This document shows positions 30,313 through 45,600 of a stretch of 64,000 nucleotides of DNA, in pieces. The notes under the pieces are model-generated. The model was given only the letters and a program-made list of their open reading frames with translations. It made no database searches and was not told the DNA's origin. Source of the DNA: Lepus europaeus (Eukaryota; Chordata; Mammalia; Lagomorpha; Leporidae); NCBI RefSeq assembly GCF_033115175.1, contig NC_084827.1, positions 145,445,701-145,509,700 of the forward strand. Reading direction: 5' to 3'. A program made the position numbers and the translations under genes. Each line of letters begins with the position of its first letter. Positions within the stretch are counted from its first letter, which is position 1.

Positions 30313-31487
30313 CTTCAAATGAAACAGAAAAAGGCAGGTAGCATGGACTTCATGAGACAAATAGAAATAATACACTCTGATGCTGTCACATTCGTTGTGA
30401 AGCTATTTATTTAAAAGCAAGTAGGCAAGATGTTTGAAATGGGAACATCAATTTCAAATGAAAGTGAATAAGAAAAATATGACTTTGCAAATACAAAATG
30501 GCTGCTTTCAGCATGAGGAGAGTGACCTGGCTCTGTTGACTTGGACGTCCCTAACTCACTGTAATATTTTCTATTTCTACTATTATGAAATGTTCATTCT
30601 GTGAAGGCATTTGGCCTTCACTGGGCATTAAAACATTAAATTCATTGCTGTTATTTTAATGTGTCCATGAGCACTCAAAATACAAATTTTGCTGCAATAC
30701 TCCCTTAAAAGGTGACCAAGTATCACAGTGACCATACATATGATAGTGAAACAAATTTGCCATCAAAATGAGAACACAATTTTAAATGCCCCAGTGACTC
30801 AGAGAAGTCAGCCCCAGACTGTATCTGAAAGGCAAATTGGAGAATCAGACTTTCATAGTCATTGAAAAAAGTAGGAAGGTAAAAGTGCCAAGATGGAGGA
30901 TGATACAAAGGCGACTTGAGGCAAGCACTTGGCCTAGCAGTTAAGATGCTGGTTAAGGTGTCTGCACCCAGGGCAGGTGCCTGGCACAGTGGGGCACTGG
31001 GGACACCTGAATGCCATGGAAATTGCCTGGGTTTGAGTTCCAGCTCCACTCTGATTCCAGCTTCCTGCTCCTGCCCACCCTGGTGGGGGGGGAGGGGGGA
31101 GCAGCAAGTGATGGCCCAAGTTGTTGGGTCCCTGCTCCCTACCACCAACAGGGGAGACCAGACTGAGCTCAGGATAGAATTTCTGGCTTCAGCCTTGTCC
31201 AGCCCCAGGCATTTGGGGATTGAACCAGAGAATAGAAGGTTCTCTCTCTCTCTCTCTCCCTCCCTCCCTCCCTCATGTGTCTGTCTCTGCCTTTTGAATA
31301 GGTAAAACTTGTATCCCATATCAGAATACCTGGGATTGACTCCTGGCTACGGTTTCAATCCAGCTTCCTTGTAATGCAGATTCTAAGGTATTGAGCCCCT
31401 GGCATCCATGTGGTAGGCCTGAACTGAGTTCCCAATTCCAGGCCCATCCTTGGCTATTATCAGCATTTGGTGAATTAATCAGGGATG

Positions 31488-31536
<49 letters not shown>

Positions 31537-33446
31537 TCCCTTTCCTCTCTCTCTCCCTTGCCCCACCTCCTCCCTGTGACTGCATTAGCAAGAAACTGTA
31601 TATGGGACATGGGTGTCTTAACTGGCACCTTAATTAATCACGAAGCTAAATGTGTGCCCTAAAAAGCACACCCTTTAACATAGTGCTCTCTGGAAACAAT
31701 ACAGCAATTTATTTATTTATTTATTTATTTATTTGACAGGCAGAGTGGACAGTGAGAGAGAGAGAGAGGGAGAAAGGTCTTCCTTTGCCGTTGGTTCACC
31801 CTCCAATGGCCACCGTGGCCGGCGTACTGCGCTGATCCGATGGCAGGAGCCAGGTGCTTCCTCCTGGTCTCCCATGGGGTGCAGGGCCCAAGGACTTGGG
31901 TCATCCTCCACTGCACTCCCGGGCCACAGCAGAGAGCTGACCTGGAAGAGGGGCAACCGGGACAGAATCTGGCGCCCCAACCAGGACTAGAACCCGGTGT
32001 GCCAGCACCGCAGGTGGAGGATTAGCCTATTGAGCCGCAGTGCTGGCCAGCAATTTATTTTTGACCAAACCATTTTATTGAGGGGCTTCAGGAGTGGGTA
32101 CAAAAGAAAGAACAAGGACAATGACCTCCAAGGTGCTCAATTGGCCTAACCCAGATCTCCCCCCAGCTCCACAGTTACTGCAAGCACTCCAGTGATTTTT
32201 GACTGCACCTTACCTTGAATTTCATGTCCACAAAGTAATCGGTAATAATTTTGGCATTTTTCCGAGACTGTTTCATACAGTTCATGTTAGATGGCTTTAT
32301 AAATATGACATAGGGCTTCAGATCTTGAGTTCGAGCCATTTGAATATCCTACATGGAAAAGTTAAAGCACATTCAAAAACAGAAGTCTTTGCTTCCTAGA
32401 TTCAACATGAACGTTCTCACAAAATCAGAAATTAACAACTATTTTTTTTGGACAGAGTATAGTCTCATGTCATCCCCAATTTTTCAATCCCTAAAAAAAA
32501 TTTAAAAATCAAACATTTTAGTAATTAAGAAGCTGGATTCTAGAATCAAAATTAAGTGCAAACCCTGGCTCTTCCTCTCACTAGTTATCACTGGCTACTG
32601 AAATCCTACTAACTGGGTAAGAGTGTGTGTGTGAGAGAATCTGACTTCCTGGGAGTGGGGTTCTATACATGATCTCCTATGACAAGGACAAAGAGAGGCT
32701 CTCAAGGTGGATCTGTTCTGTCTCCCCCTCACTTCCCTTTGCTCTTGCATCACCTCACATTTGACCCCACTGCCATCTCCACACTGACTGCCAGCTTTGA
32801 ACAAATCTCTCTTCCTCTATGTCTCTTTAGCACACAAGTATATTTTTAAGTGACTAAGAAAACACAAAGTACAATGATCATAAAAACTGGGACTTCGAAT
32901 CCCATGTTGTTGATCTCATGTTAACTTGCTCATTCCTGCTCCATTCCACATATGATCTCAATGAAGCGACCACAGACATGGCAACACAGCAACCTCCTTG
33001 TGTAAAACAACATGTAATTCCCTCCATGAGAAGTTAGTGTGATGCCTGTGACCAACACCCAAGTAAGAAATAATCTAACTTCTCTTTACAGACCACCCCC
33101 CACCTCAACCCAATTCTTCCTCAACCAAAATCAAGACATTGGCAATTGGTGTTTCAGGCAAGCTCTTGGCCATTAGATATGAAAAGTGATTGAGGCCAGC
33201 ATTGTGACACAGCAGGTTAAGCTGCTGCGTGTGACACTGGCATCCCATATAGCCATGGGTTCAAGTTCCAGCTGCTCCACTTCTGATCCAATTCCTTGCT
33301 ATTGGCCTGGGAAAAGCAGCAGAACATAGCCCAAGTTCCTGAGTCCCTGAACCTATGTGGGAGACCCAGATGGGGCTCCTGGCTCCAGCCTGACATAGCC
33401 GTGCCCATTGCATTCATCTGGGGAGTGAACCAGTGGATGGAAGCTC

Positions 33447-33478
<32 letters not shown>

Positions 33479-36400
33479 CTTCTCTCTCTCTCTCTGTAAC
33501 TCTTTCAAATAAATACATAAATAATTTTGAAAAAGAAATAAAATTAGATGTGTACAAAGGAGATGACACACGTTCATTACTTTGGGGAGCTGAGAAATAT
33601 CCCCCAACAGACCCACCTGAGGTTCCAAGTCCATGACACAGACCTTCCCTTCATCAAGGATTGCTTGAACAGCATCCACACTGGTGCCGTACAGGTGGCC
33701 TTTGTACTCACCATACTCCAGCATCCTGCAAGGGTGAGACAAAGAGAAGAATTCTTGGGGCTGGGTTAAACCATTGCCTGCAGCACCGGCATCCCATATG
33801 GGCACTGGTTCGTGTCCTGAGTGCTCTACTTTCAATCCAACTCCTGCTAATGTGCCTGGGAATGCAGCAAAAGATGACCTGAGTGCCTGGGCCTCTGCCA
33901 CTCACATGGGAGACACAGATGGAACTGGCTTTGGCCTGTCCAGTCCTGACCACTGATGTCATTTGAGGAGTGAGTCAGCCGATGGAAGGTTGGGGTCTCT
34001 CTCTCTCTCCCCCCACCTTTTCTCTCTCCCTCTCTAACTCTGCCTTTCAAATAAACAAACGAATCTTTTTTAAAAAAAAAAAAGAATTTTTCTACAAGTG
34101 AAACATTATTAGTGGTAACATGAAGATAAATCCAAAGATTTGAATATATAGACTTTACTAGTTCAAAAAGAACTAGTGGATACTCAGCAAGAGAAAAAAT
34201 TACTTCCTTTAATTCTCTCAAGTTTGCAGCTCAATCCTGTTCCCTTTTCACATCCAGTGAGTCTGTGTACTACTGTATCAACATACATTCCTCGCTTACC
34301 TCTTCAGAAACAAAAGGAATTACCCACTCCCCCCAGGGCTTTAGACAGTGCATAAAAATAAGAAATCGATGTTGAATGTAAAATAGGGGCTAGAATGGAT
34401 GTTTGAACCTCTGCCTCACCTGTGACTGTATATGAGGCTCTCAAAGGTTTCCCTTGACACATAGTGGTACTCACGCCCGTTTATTTCATAACTCTTTTTG
34501 GAACGAGTAGTATCTGTCAGAAAGGGGAATGAAATGTTTCAGAGTCTTCAAAGTATCTTATCACCAATATGCATTTGGGTCAGTCAGAATAAATAAATAA
34601 ATGTATAAACAAACATAAGAAAATAAAAAGCTATAACCAAAAGCAGGAGCCTGAATTGGTAATGAAGATGACATTCTCACATCAAAATCGGTTCATCTAT
34701 AAACTTTTATTAAGGGCTCATGGTACAAAAAAGGATGTCTTAGGTGGTGAGCCAGGATCAGGGGGCCTTCTGGGAACACTGCTACTTCAGATCAGGCACT
34801 GGGGAATTATGCATGAACCTAAGGTGTCTGAAGACTCCCAGGTATCAGCACTGGCAATGTCCTGTTTGGATGGCACATTTCCATGAAGTCATCTCATCGC
34901 CCACGCGTCTCGCTAAGAGAAACATTATTATCCACGGTTCACTGAACAGTGACTGCAGCTTTTGGAGAGTGCTTAACTTCCTCACATTCACAGAATTAAT
35001 GAAAACTGAAGTGGAAGCCAGAACCTAGATGTCCGGACTCCTCCTCACCTAACGTTTTCCACTGCCCCACATCATCTCAGGTGTGAAGTGGAGAAGGCCC
35101 GTGTGGTCCTTCAGTCCTCCCCAGATGCACTTGTACCCAAGTGGAGCAGGGACTCCTTTCAGGGAGCACTAAAACTAAAGAGAGCTTGGGCCGAATCTGA
35201 ATTCTCTGACGTGGCCCTTTTGACTAGAGACTCTTCAACTGAAATTGCCCCTGGCATGGAATATAGGAGTTCGCTGAATAGCTAAAAGTCACTTAATGTC
35301 TGATCATCCATTTACCCAACTAATGTGTACTGAGTGCTTGCCATGTTCCAGGTTTTGTATTGGCTTTGGTTAATACTGAATTACGTTCACATAAACCAAA
35401 GATGCCCCTTCTCATTTGCTTCCATTGGACTGACATCTGATACGGTGGATTAAATTGCATGAATTGCTGCATAACCCAAGGCATCCATTAGTGGACAGTA
35501 AAAAGTGTTCGCTCGATTTTGAAAGCAACATTTGGGCCACATTTTCTCACTTTGATGGTGGTTATCCATATCCCTTAAAATTCTCCCGTAGTCTGTTAGC
35601 ATTTCACTTTCACCCAGAGCACTGAAACATGACGAACCCTTTTTGAGATTTTCCTTTTGAGATTCATGCCTGTTCTGCATACAGAAGCAGCACTTCAGGA
35701 TACACAGGGTTTGGGATGTGACCCTAAAACAACGTTTTAGGTGTCATACTGCTGCTGGGTGGAAATCTGGCAGATCCTGTGGCTCTTCTGATCACACTTA
35801 AGGCTCGTTTTTTTTTTTTTTTTTTTTTTTAATTTTTTTTAATTTTTTTTTTTTTTTTTTGACAGGCAGAGTGGATAGTGAGAGAGAGAGACAGAGAGAA
35901 AGGTCTTCCTTTTGCCGTTGGTTCACCCTCCAATGGCCGCCGCGGTAGGCGCGCTGCGGCCGGCGCACCGCGCTGTTCCAATGGCAGGAGCCAGGTGCTT
36001 CTCCTGGTCTCCCATGGGGTGCAGGGCCCAAGGACTTGGGCCATCCTCCACTGCACTCCCTGGCCACAGCAGAGAGCTGGCCTGGAAGAGGAGCAACCGG
36101 GACAGGATCGGTGCCCCGACCGGGACTAGAACCCGGTGTGCCGGCGCCGCAAGGCGGAGGATTAGCCTAGTGAGCCGCGGCGCCGGCTTAAGGCTCGTTT
36201 TTAAAAGCCTACCGTCATTCATGCCACAAGTTCATTGTCATAATTCAGACTCCGTTTAACAATTAAAGCCCTGTTCCCCTGCAATAAGCAAGGCTATAAA
36301 CTTCACTTCTGTTTTGGGCTTCTCCTCCACACATCTGGCTCAGGCTTTCTTCACCTGGGGAAGCAGTCAAAGAAACCAGGGGCCGAGAGAAGGAGCCTGA

Positions 36401-38514
36401 TTCGCTTCTCCTTGTTTTCTCTGCAGGTCTATTGCTCCTCTCCCGTTTAGTAACTCTCCAAGGCTGGAGTACAGGGGGAGAGGAGAAAGCAGGGTGGGGA
36501 TATTCTGACTGGGTAGGTACCGCTGCTGGCTGCTTGCTATCAGCTGCCTTTAGACTTCTCCGATGTTTGAATCTGCCCCTTTCTCTTGTAGATGACATAG
36601 TGGGTTATTTTGTAAACCCACTAACATCACTTCCCCCACCACCAGGTCTCTCAAATCCAATCTCTATCCCAGCTAGTCCCTCGGGATTCCTTCCACACCC
36701 TGGTGTATCTGGGGGTACTTTTTGCCTCCTTCCACTGGGGCTTGAGTAGAAACCAAGATAATCCCAGGCTGAATTTCCCCACATTATCAAGCCCAGAGCT
36801 GGTCCTTAGAATACATTACACATCTTTTGCTATGACAGGTTCTTCCCAAATCACAGCCATCAGCCACTTCCTCTACCCTTGTGTCTTACACAACAAAGAC
36901 AAGATCATCCCTTGTGTCTTATGCTTTGACAACTAAGATGGCATGACAGTTCAGTGAGGCTGGTGTGTCCAAAGAGGCAAGGAGAGTTTTACCAAAACAC
37001 AAACTGTTATAAAAAAAAAAAAAGAAAGAAAGAAAAGAAAAACTAAACATACGTGGCACAGCACTTTGAAAATGGCTGGGATTAAATTCAATAAGTTGTC
37101 TTCTCAGTTCATTTACCCCAACACCAGAAGGCCCTAAACACAAAGGGTCACATGAGGAAATCATTAGATGAGGATAAATATAATCATGCAGCAAAACAAT
37201 CATTTCAATTGTTCTATTGAAGAAAATCAAGAGCAAATGTTTTTAGGGAAACTAGGTGCCTTCCCAGCTCACAAATCAAACACCACCAGAAAACTCTTGG
37301 GAATTTTCCTGGTGACTTCTGGGGAGTGACCCACACCACCTCAAGGTTCAGAAATGAGATTGGAAACTGCAGGAACCCGGCACCCTAACAAACATCACAA
37401 AATGGTAGGTCTGTGAGAATGTGCTGGCCTGATTTCACATCAGCTAGGACATCCTGCCTTCTGCCCTCAGATGAAGTTGCCATCACATCACGATGAGAAA
37501 TCAGCTCGACGATCACAGGCTCAGGACCAGAGAATTCAGGGGCACACTTCTGAATGGCTGAATCAGAACTCCCACGCCCAAGTGGAGGCAGTGCCAACAT
37601 CATGGGTATATAACCTGCAGTTACACAACTTTTATATGCTTAGCAGGACACCACCCTGGGGCTGGCACTGTGGCACAGCAGGTGAATGCCCTGGACTGAA
37701 GCGCCAGCATCCCATACGGGCACCAGTTCAAGACCCAGCTGCTCCATTTCCAATCTGGCTCTCTGCTATGGCCTGGGAAAACAGTAGAAGATGGCACAAG
37801 TCCTTGGGTCCCTGCACCCACATGGGAGACCCAGAAGACTCTCCTGGCTCCTGGCTTTGGATCGGCATAGCTCTGGCCTTTGCGGCCAATTGGGGAGTGA
37901 ACCAGCAGATGGAAGACCTCTCTGTCTGTCTCTCTCTCTCTCTCTCTGCCTCTCCTCTCTCTGTGTAACTCTTTCGAATAAATAAATAAGTCTTTAAAAA
38001 AAGAGAGTAAGAAAAATAATTTTTAAAAAGTTAAAAAAAAAAAAAAAGGACACCACCTTTGGACTGATGCTCTGCTATTGCATCTTGAAATTCTTAACAC
38101 TTCCCTTATATTTTAATTTTTGCACTGGGCCCCGCAAATTATATGTTCAGGTCCTGGCTTTAAGACATGTTGTTCTGCTCTACCAAGGCCTGCCCTGGTC
38201 ACAGCTGAGCACACAGAGAGGATGGCAGTAAGACACAGGATGCTACTGCTGCAGGGGCCAATTTTACAGCGGTAACCCCAGCACTGTTCTTTAGCACCAA
38301 AGATACAGTTCACAAGATGTTAGGCACTTTTGTAAAGGACATGAGTATAGATTTCTTAGGGAAATGGACTCCAAGGGTTTATTTTCCTCATACAGACTAA
38401 TGATTCAGTCTAGGGGTACATCATCTATGCTTCTAGGGCAAATTCTAAACAGGCAAAACAGAATCTCAGTTATAATATCCTCTTAATTTAATTGTGCACG
38501 AGGGAACATGTGTG

Positions 38515-38547
<33 letters not shown>

Positions 38548-41500
38548 CAGGCTGCAATAAAGTTATACCTATAAACACACATATAAAACAGATTTTATTT
38601 TTTTCTTAAAAACATAAAACAGTATTTTTATAGAGTTCTATATATTTCCATAGAGAGAGTTCTACTCTTATTGCTATTCCTAATGCAGACAAATCTAGAG
38701 GGAAAACTCCAAACATCACAGGAGATGGTGCACACTAGGACATACGTACCCACGAGCACTATGAGGCGGTGCTTATCTGCAGGGCGTCGCTGGTACCGCA
38801 CTACCTCCTCGTAAGGGGCACCCACTGCACTGTAGCAGCCACCAGTGCAGCACACAGTGGTGCGCAGCTGGCTGAGGTGAGACTTCCTGCGACAAAGGCG
38901 CATGCTTCGGCGGAAGCCAGCTGGGCAGGGGGAAAGGCACACAGTGTGAGATCCAGGGCGGAAGAACTGCCTTCTCCCTTCAAATCTGATGGAGCCTGTA
39001 GTGACTGCCACAGTAAGCGGCTAATGAATGCAGACTTGGCTTTCTGAAGGGAGAAGACAGGAAATGCTATGAAGGGAAAATGAGGAATACCCCTCTTGTT
39101 AGGTCTAAGTCACCCCAGGGTCCCAGGCACTGCACTAGGTGTTGGATGTGCAGGGGCCAACTAATCCAAGCCCATTTTCTCGGAAAATTTACATTTGATG
39201 GAGGAGAGACAAAAGTGAACAACAGACATAAGTGCTTAGAAAAAAGGTGAGTGGGTGGAGAATGACAGGTACATTGCCAAGGAGAGCATCTCTGAGAAGT
39301 GGCATTGAGCAGGGGTCTGGGGGAAGTAACGGAGCTGGCTAAGGAAGCATCTGGGAGGAGAGCAACCCAGGCCGAGGGAACAGCAAACGCCGAGATGCAG
39401 GGAAACGAGCTTGCTTGGGGCGCTCCCAGAGGAGCAGGGGAGCCTGCAGCAGGGCGGTGAGCCACAGCCAGGGCGGTGGGAGGAGTGGGGACTGCAGCCA
39501 GGCCACTCAGGGCCTTGGGGAAGCACTGGAGTGTGATGGAGCATGTGGGAGGGCACTGGATGATGGAGAGGCAGGGTGTGGCATGACTTATGTTTCTGGA
39601 GGATGTAACTAAGTGACAGACTACAGAAATGTGGACGGCGCAGCTGCTTAACCTAGTGGTTATGAGACTTGCATCACATATCAGAGTCCCTGAGTCTGAC
39701 TCCTGGTTCCAGCTCCTACCCATAGCTTCCTGCTAATGCTGACCCTAGGGGGCAGCAGGGATGGCTCAAGTGATTGTCTCCCTGCCACCCAGCGGGGAGA
39801 CCCGAGTTCAGTCCCTGGCTCCTGGTTCCATCCCAGCCCTGCCTGGCTGTTGCAGGCTCTCTGGTGTCTGTATGTCTCTCTCTCTCTCTCTTTCTCTCCC
39901 TTCTCAAATAAATTTTTTAAGAAAGAAGAATTGTGGCCACAAGCAGTGAGTTTCACAGTCACCAAATTGGTCTCTTTAGACCAAGGTGAGTAACCTGTGA
40001 AACAATCTATAGGAAATAAAAAAGATCTGCATTTAACAAATAATCAAGAGATATCGAATGGAAACTACATGAATAACAAGGACCACTCAATAAATCAGAC
40101 TAGTGACCCAAAAACCAGACAACAAAACCAGAACATGGAACAAGCTTGAAAATGTCCAAAAGCAAAAGAAGCTTCGGAAGAATGAGAAGAGCATCAGGCC
40201 AGTATGAAGTAACTTAGCAAGTGATGTAGGACCCACCTCTTGGTAATCATCACCTACCAATAAAAAACTTCTCACCATAGCCAACAAACTCCTCCTTGTC
40301 TGGAACACACAGAATGACAGGAAAAGATGTAAGCACGAGACATTTGCTTAGAACTAGCGCGTGCAACCAGCTTCAGTGTCCCGGTGACAGGTTTTTAGTA
40401 GAGGGCAATACAGCTGAATTTATTCTTGAGTGCTTTATTAAAGAATGCTAGGGGGACCAGCGCTGTGGCATAGCAAGTAAAGCAGCTGCCTGCAGTGCTG
40501 GCATCCCACATAGGTGCCGGTTCAAGTCCGCTGCTCCACTTTCCATCCAGCTCTCTGCTGTGGCCTGGGAAAGCAGCAGAAGATGGCCCAAGTCCTTGAG
40601 TCCCTGCACACGCATAGTAGACCTGGAAGAAGCTCCAGGTTCCTGACTTCCAATTGGTTCAGCTCTGGCCATTGTGGCCATTGGGTGAGTGAACCAGTGG
40701 ATGGAAGACCTTTCTATCTGTCCTTCTCTCTTTGTAACTCTGCCTCTAAAATAAACAAATAAATAAACTTTTAAAAACAGAAACAGAGAAAGTGTCTTTG
40801 AATTTAACTTATGGATACTCTGTTCCTTCAGTGTCTGTAATTAATCTCTTTGATAGATACAGACTTTTATTTTCTCCCTTATAAAATGGTTCATTCTAGA
40901 CAAAGTTAGTATTGGCTGTAAAGCTGTCAATTATTCCCATTTGGCCAGGAATCTGAGAGGCCAAGGGAAGCAAACTTCACCCAGCACCTCTAAACATCCA
41001 GGGTGAGTTCAAACGTCTGCTTCTGCTTCTGTTGTAGCTTCAGAAAAGTTGGTATGAACTCCAGCGAGGATGTCATAGACAGGCATTTTCAAATTACTTT
41101 TAATTTTAAGTTCCTTGTCATTTACGTGACTCTGTTTTGATCCTTGAAATATATAGAGTATTTGGTCATGGAATGAACTGATTTATATTCTTAACCATTT
41201 TTAAACATGCATTTTAAAATATTAAGGTAAACACACCAATATCAATTCTATCTTCTGGCAACTAAGCACGCTTCTCTAATGAAGAAGTGTCAGGGTATGC
41301 ATTGTGGCATAGCAGGTAAAGCCACCACCTGTAATGTCAGCATCCTATGTGGGCACAGGTTCATGTCCCAGCTGCTCCACTTCCAAACCAGCCCCCTTCT
41401 AATGGCCTGGGAAAAGCAGCAGAAGATGATCCAAGTGTTTGGGCTCCTGCCACCCATGTGGGAGACCTGGATAAGGTTCCTGGCCCATGGCTTTGGAGTG

Positions 41501-42640
41501 GCTCAGCCTTGGCCATTGTGGCCATATAGGGAGTGAACCAGCAGATGAATGATCTTTCTCTCTCTCTCTCTGTAGATATGTCAATAAGTTTAAAAGGAAA
41601 TGTTTAGTCATGGTTAGGTTCATACAGCTTAATTATTTTCATCATTTTTAAATATATTCTATGAAATTGAATATTTCAGTGTTGATATCACCCTGAAAAT
41701 ATTGTTATATTTAGCTTAACAGTTATTCTGTCAAGTATTCACTCTAAGGCTCTGTAAGATCTTAAACATGGTGTACTCAGGAAACAATAATTACCTTCTG
41801 AAAGTTCCTCTGGATGTTGAGTTAAGGGCAGAAACAAACATGAGAGAGATCAGGTTAGCCATCAAATACAAACACACGATGTAAGAGAAGCATTCAAAGT
41901 TATAACTTAGGTAAGGCCAGGCAAGGCAAACAAGCAACACACAATCGCGGATTCAAAAATTCTTTTAATCTGATTCTGCCTCTAGGGTGCAGTAATGTTT
42001 TCCACAAGTTGCCTGCCAAGGCTCCCCCTGAGGGTGGGCATTTGGTCCAGTGGTTAAGACACCAGTCAGGATGCCTGTATCCCATTTCCCACCATGTGGG
42101 TTTGATGCCTGCCTCTGGCTCCTGATTCCAGCTTCCAGCTAATGCAGACCCCGGGAGGCAGCAGCGGTGGCTCAAGTAATTGGGCTTCTGCCACCTTACA
42201 TGGGAGACCTGGATTGAGTACATGGGGCCTTTGCAAGCATCTGGGGAGTGGAACAGCAGATGGGAGATCGGTGTCTAGCTTTCTCTGTCTCTGCAATCAA
42301 TAATTTTAAAAACAACTCTTCTTGAAGCCTTTTAATCTATAAAGATTCTACAAAATGGGGCTTGAAAGAGAAATTATAGAAAGGCAATGGATTTGAGCTT
42401 TCCCCCTCCTCTCCCAGGGGCCATATTGCAGCAGCCCTGGGGAGAGAGGGAAATGGTGGAAGGGTTGCTGGGACAGACACTGCAACAGCCTCCAGCCAAG
42501 TGTCCTCATTCCTCACTCCTCAGCCCTTTCTGGGTCCAGCACATGGGCTCCCATTTCTGACTGGCCCACTGACGATGGAAGTATCTCCCCCAGCGCCAAC
42601 TTTGTTTTCTAGACAGCTTGAAGCAGCGCATGTGTGCTCT

Positions 42641-42691
<51 letters not shown>

Positions 42692-45600
42692 ATCTCACTG
42701 CTCTTAAACAGACCATACCATCACCTCCCGGAGAAATTCTAAGGGGACATATAACACTTCACTCAGAGTAGGGCCCAACTAAAAAACTCCAACTGTCCAC
42801 TAAGCAGTCTAAGTAATAAGATTAAGATCATGGATGGATGCCGAGGGTTACCTACCCAAAATCATGTCAGTTGGGTGCTGCTTCTACATGAGCTAGGTTT
42901 AGGATGTTCTGCAGAGTTCTCACCCTTTGAACTGATTTGCAGTAGGGAAGGGCAGCTGTGCACTTTCCACTGCCCTACTTACTGCTGCTGCTGACTGCCC
43001 ACAAAGAACACGATTCATGATAATAGTGCCAGCTAACATTCATGGAGCACTTCCTGTCGGTCAGTCGCCATAAGCAGTTGACTTACATTAATTATTGGTC
43101 CCATTTTGAGATGGGGACCCTGATGGACACAGAGGTTAAGTGCCAGAAGACCCACAGTTAGGGACGAATGGACCCAGGATTCAGACTTAGAAAATGTGGC
43201 TCAAGTTCATGGTCTTACTCACTATGCCATACCATCTCTCCTTTCACAGACTCAGCAAATGTCCTAACCTCAGCTACACCCGTAGCATGTGGAGTATATT
43301 CCAGCAAAATGATGAGTTGACTAGAACAAAGAAGAAGGAATATAATCTAAAGGAAATAAAAATGAAACTATGAGTGGATGTTTGACTAGTGGTTAAGATC
43401 TCAACTGAAACACCTGCATGCCATGCTGGAGTGCCTGGGATGAGCCCTGGCCTGGCTCCGGACCCCAGATTCCTGCTAATGATCACCCTGGGAAGCACCC
43501 TGGGAAGATGTCTCAAGTACTTGGGTCCCTGCCACCCAGACCCGGGTTGAGCCTAGTCCAGCCCTGGCTATTGCAGGCATTTGAAGAGAGAACCAGAGGC
43601 TGAGGGCTCTCTCAAATAAACAAAAACATTTTTTAAAAATTAAACTAATCCCAAACAGTGGGCCAAGTAAGGACAATGGAAAACAAGAAATTTAGGAACA
43701 ATGTAAGTGATGCGCAAATAATTTAGGTGAGTAGTTTCCAACTCCATCTGTCTCAAAGCATTCTTTTTATAACTAATATTTGTAGCAATTTCTCTTATGA
43801 AATTATATTCTTATGTTTATGAAATGGAAATTATAAGTGATATAATCTACTGCATGCATAATTTTAAAAATATAGTAACTGTAATGTAACAAAAAGGAAA
43901 TAATTTAGACTTTAAAAATACTTTACATTAAAATATACATCCTCGGCCAGTGCCGCAGCTCAACAGGCTAATCCTCTGCCTGCGGCGCCGGCACACCGGG
44001 TTCTAGTCCCAGTTGGGGCGCCGCATTCTATCCCAGTTGCCCCTCTTCCAGGCCAGCTCTCTGCTGTGGCCCGGGAAGGCAGTGGAGGATGGCCCAAGTG
44101 CTTGGGCCCTGCACCCCAGGGGAAACCAGGAGAAGCACCTGGCTCCTGCCTTCGGATCAGCGTGGTGCGCTGGCCGCGGCGGCCACTGGGGGGTGAACCA
44201 ACAGCAAAGGAAGACCTTTCTCTCTGTCTCTCTCTCTCACTGTCCACTCTGCCTATCAAAAAAAAAATAAAAATTAAATTAAAATTAAAAAATATATACA
44301 TCCTCAAGCATGACTTCCCTAGAAGAGATAAGAAATGACTAGATGTTTATACTACTTAAATTGAAGGAACATGAATTTAAACAAAGTGAGGAGGCCAGAA
44401 AGTATTTCCTTATATGAAGTGCAGAAATTCAGATGAGCAAAGGAATAGAAGGATCTAGGATAAAGAATGTTCTGGTAAATGCAGACCAGATTTTATTTTG
44501 TACATGATGAGAGAAAGGAAATCGCCCTAACTGAAGCAAGGATAACAGGTGGAAGCAATTAGAGACCAGAAAACAAAGAAAACGAGAGAGCACAGGATAC
44601 TTGGAATCAGGTAAGGAAACGTTATCATGGTCCAACAGGTGGTCGGTTTAAAAAAATGTTTTGTGGGGCCTACATTGCCACTAACGATGCAAATATTATT
44701 TGAGGAATAGACACTTGATATTTATGTGCCTCAGTAATACCAAAGGCTACATTAGAGAAAAGGGAAACTGGGTCAGTATAGATACCACACTTTCTAGTTT
44801 ACTTAGCATCCACGTGGGGTGGATAGGATGTGTGGAACAAAGTCTTCAGTCGGTGCAAGGCCCTATGCATTCTGCTTGAAGGTCTCCCTCCGTGATGACT
44901 GTCTCTGTCTTCGAAACCACTGGGCTTTCATGTTATATCTTGTGAAAACCTACATCACTGCTCAGTGTTAAATAACCATACCTTTACGTGTCTAATGGGT
45001 TGGGTTCAGCAGCAATGTGGGGCTAGGGACAGCTGTTCACTACGCAGGGTACCAAACTCTCCCGATTCTCATCAGTTAAGGTCAGCAGTACCTCCAGTCA
45101 AAATGAAAACCAAAAATTGAGCCCCGTCCCCCAAGTTCTAGAATGCCCCTCATGAACAAATACTGGCCCTATGAGAAACACTCATTAATGAAAAATTTTC
45201 AGTGTCTCACAACTACATGGCTGATTGATTTTTCAACAAATTGTACTGTGTACAGTTGAGTTTTAGAGCATAATGTTATGGGATTCTTACATATAGTTAC
45301 TACAGTGAAGCAAACCAACATGTCTACATCTCAGCTAGTTACCTTTTAATTTTGTTTACTGTTGATGTATTTAAACAACTGTATGTCATATCTCTAAACA
45401 TGTTTAAATTATACATTTTAAAAATCAATACCAGATAACTCATTTTTTAACTTACCAGATTCAAATGTTTCTTCATCTTGAGTTTTCCATGAAGGCAAAA
45501 ACCAAAATTATTACATTACTGTCCACACTGAGTATGTATTAAAATAGTCTAATACCCTGGTACATACCTCGGCCCATACACTAACTTTAAACTTGTTTTC

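Noticed and set aside
39067-39723. 218-residue minus-strand frame
   Set aside because: It overlaps an old repeat also present at 61480-62200 and a SINE; low-complexity Ser/Pro/Ala content.
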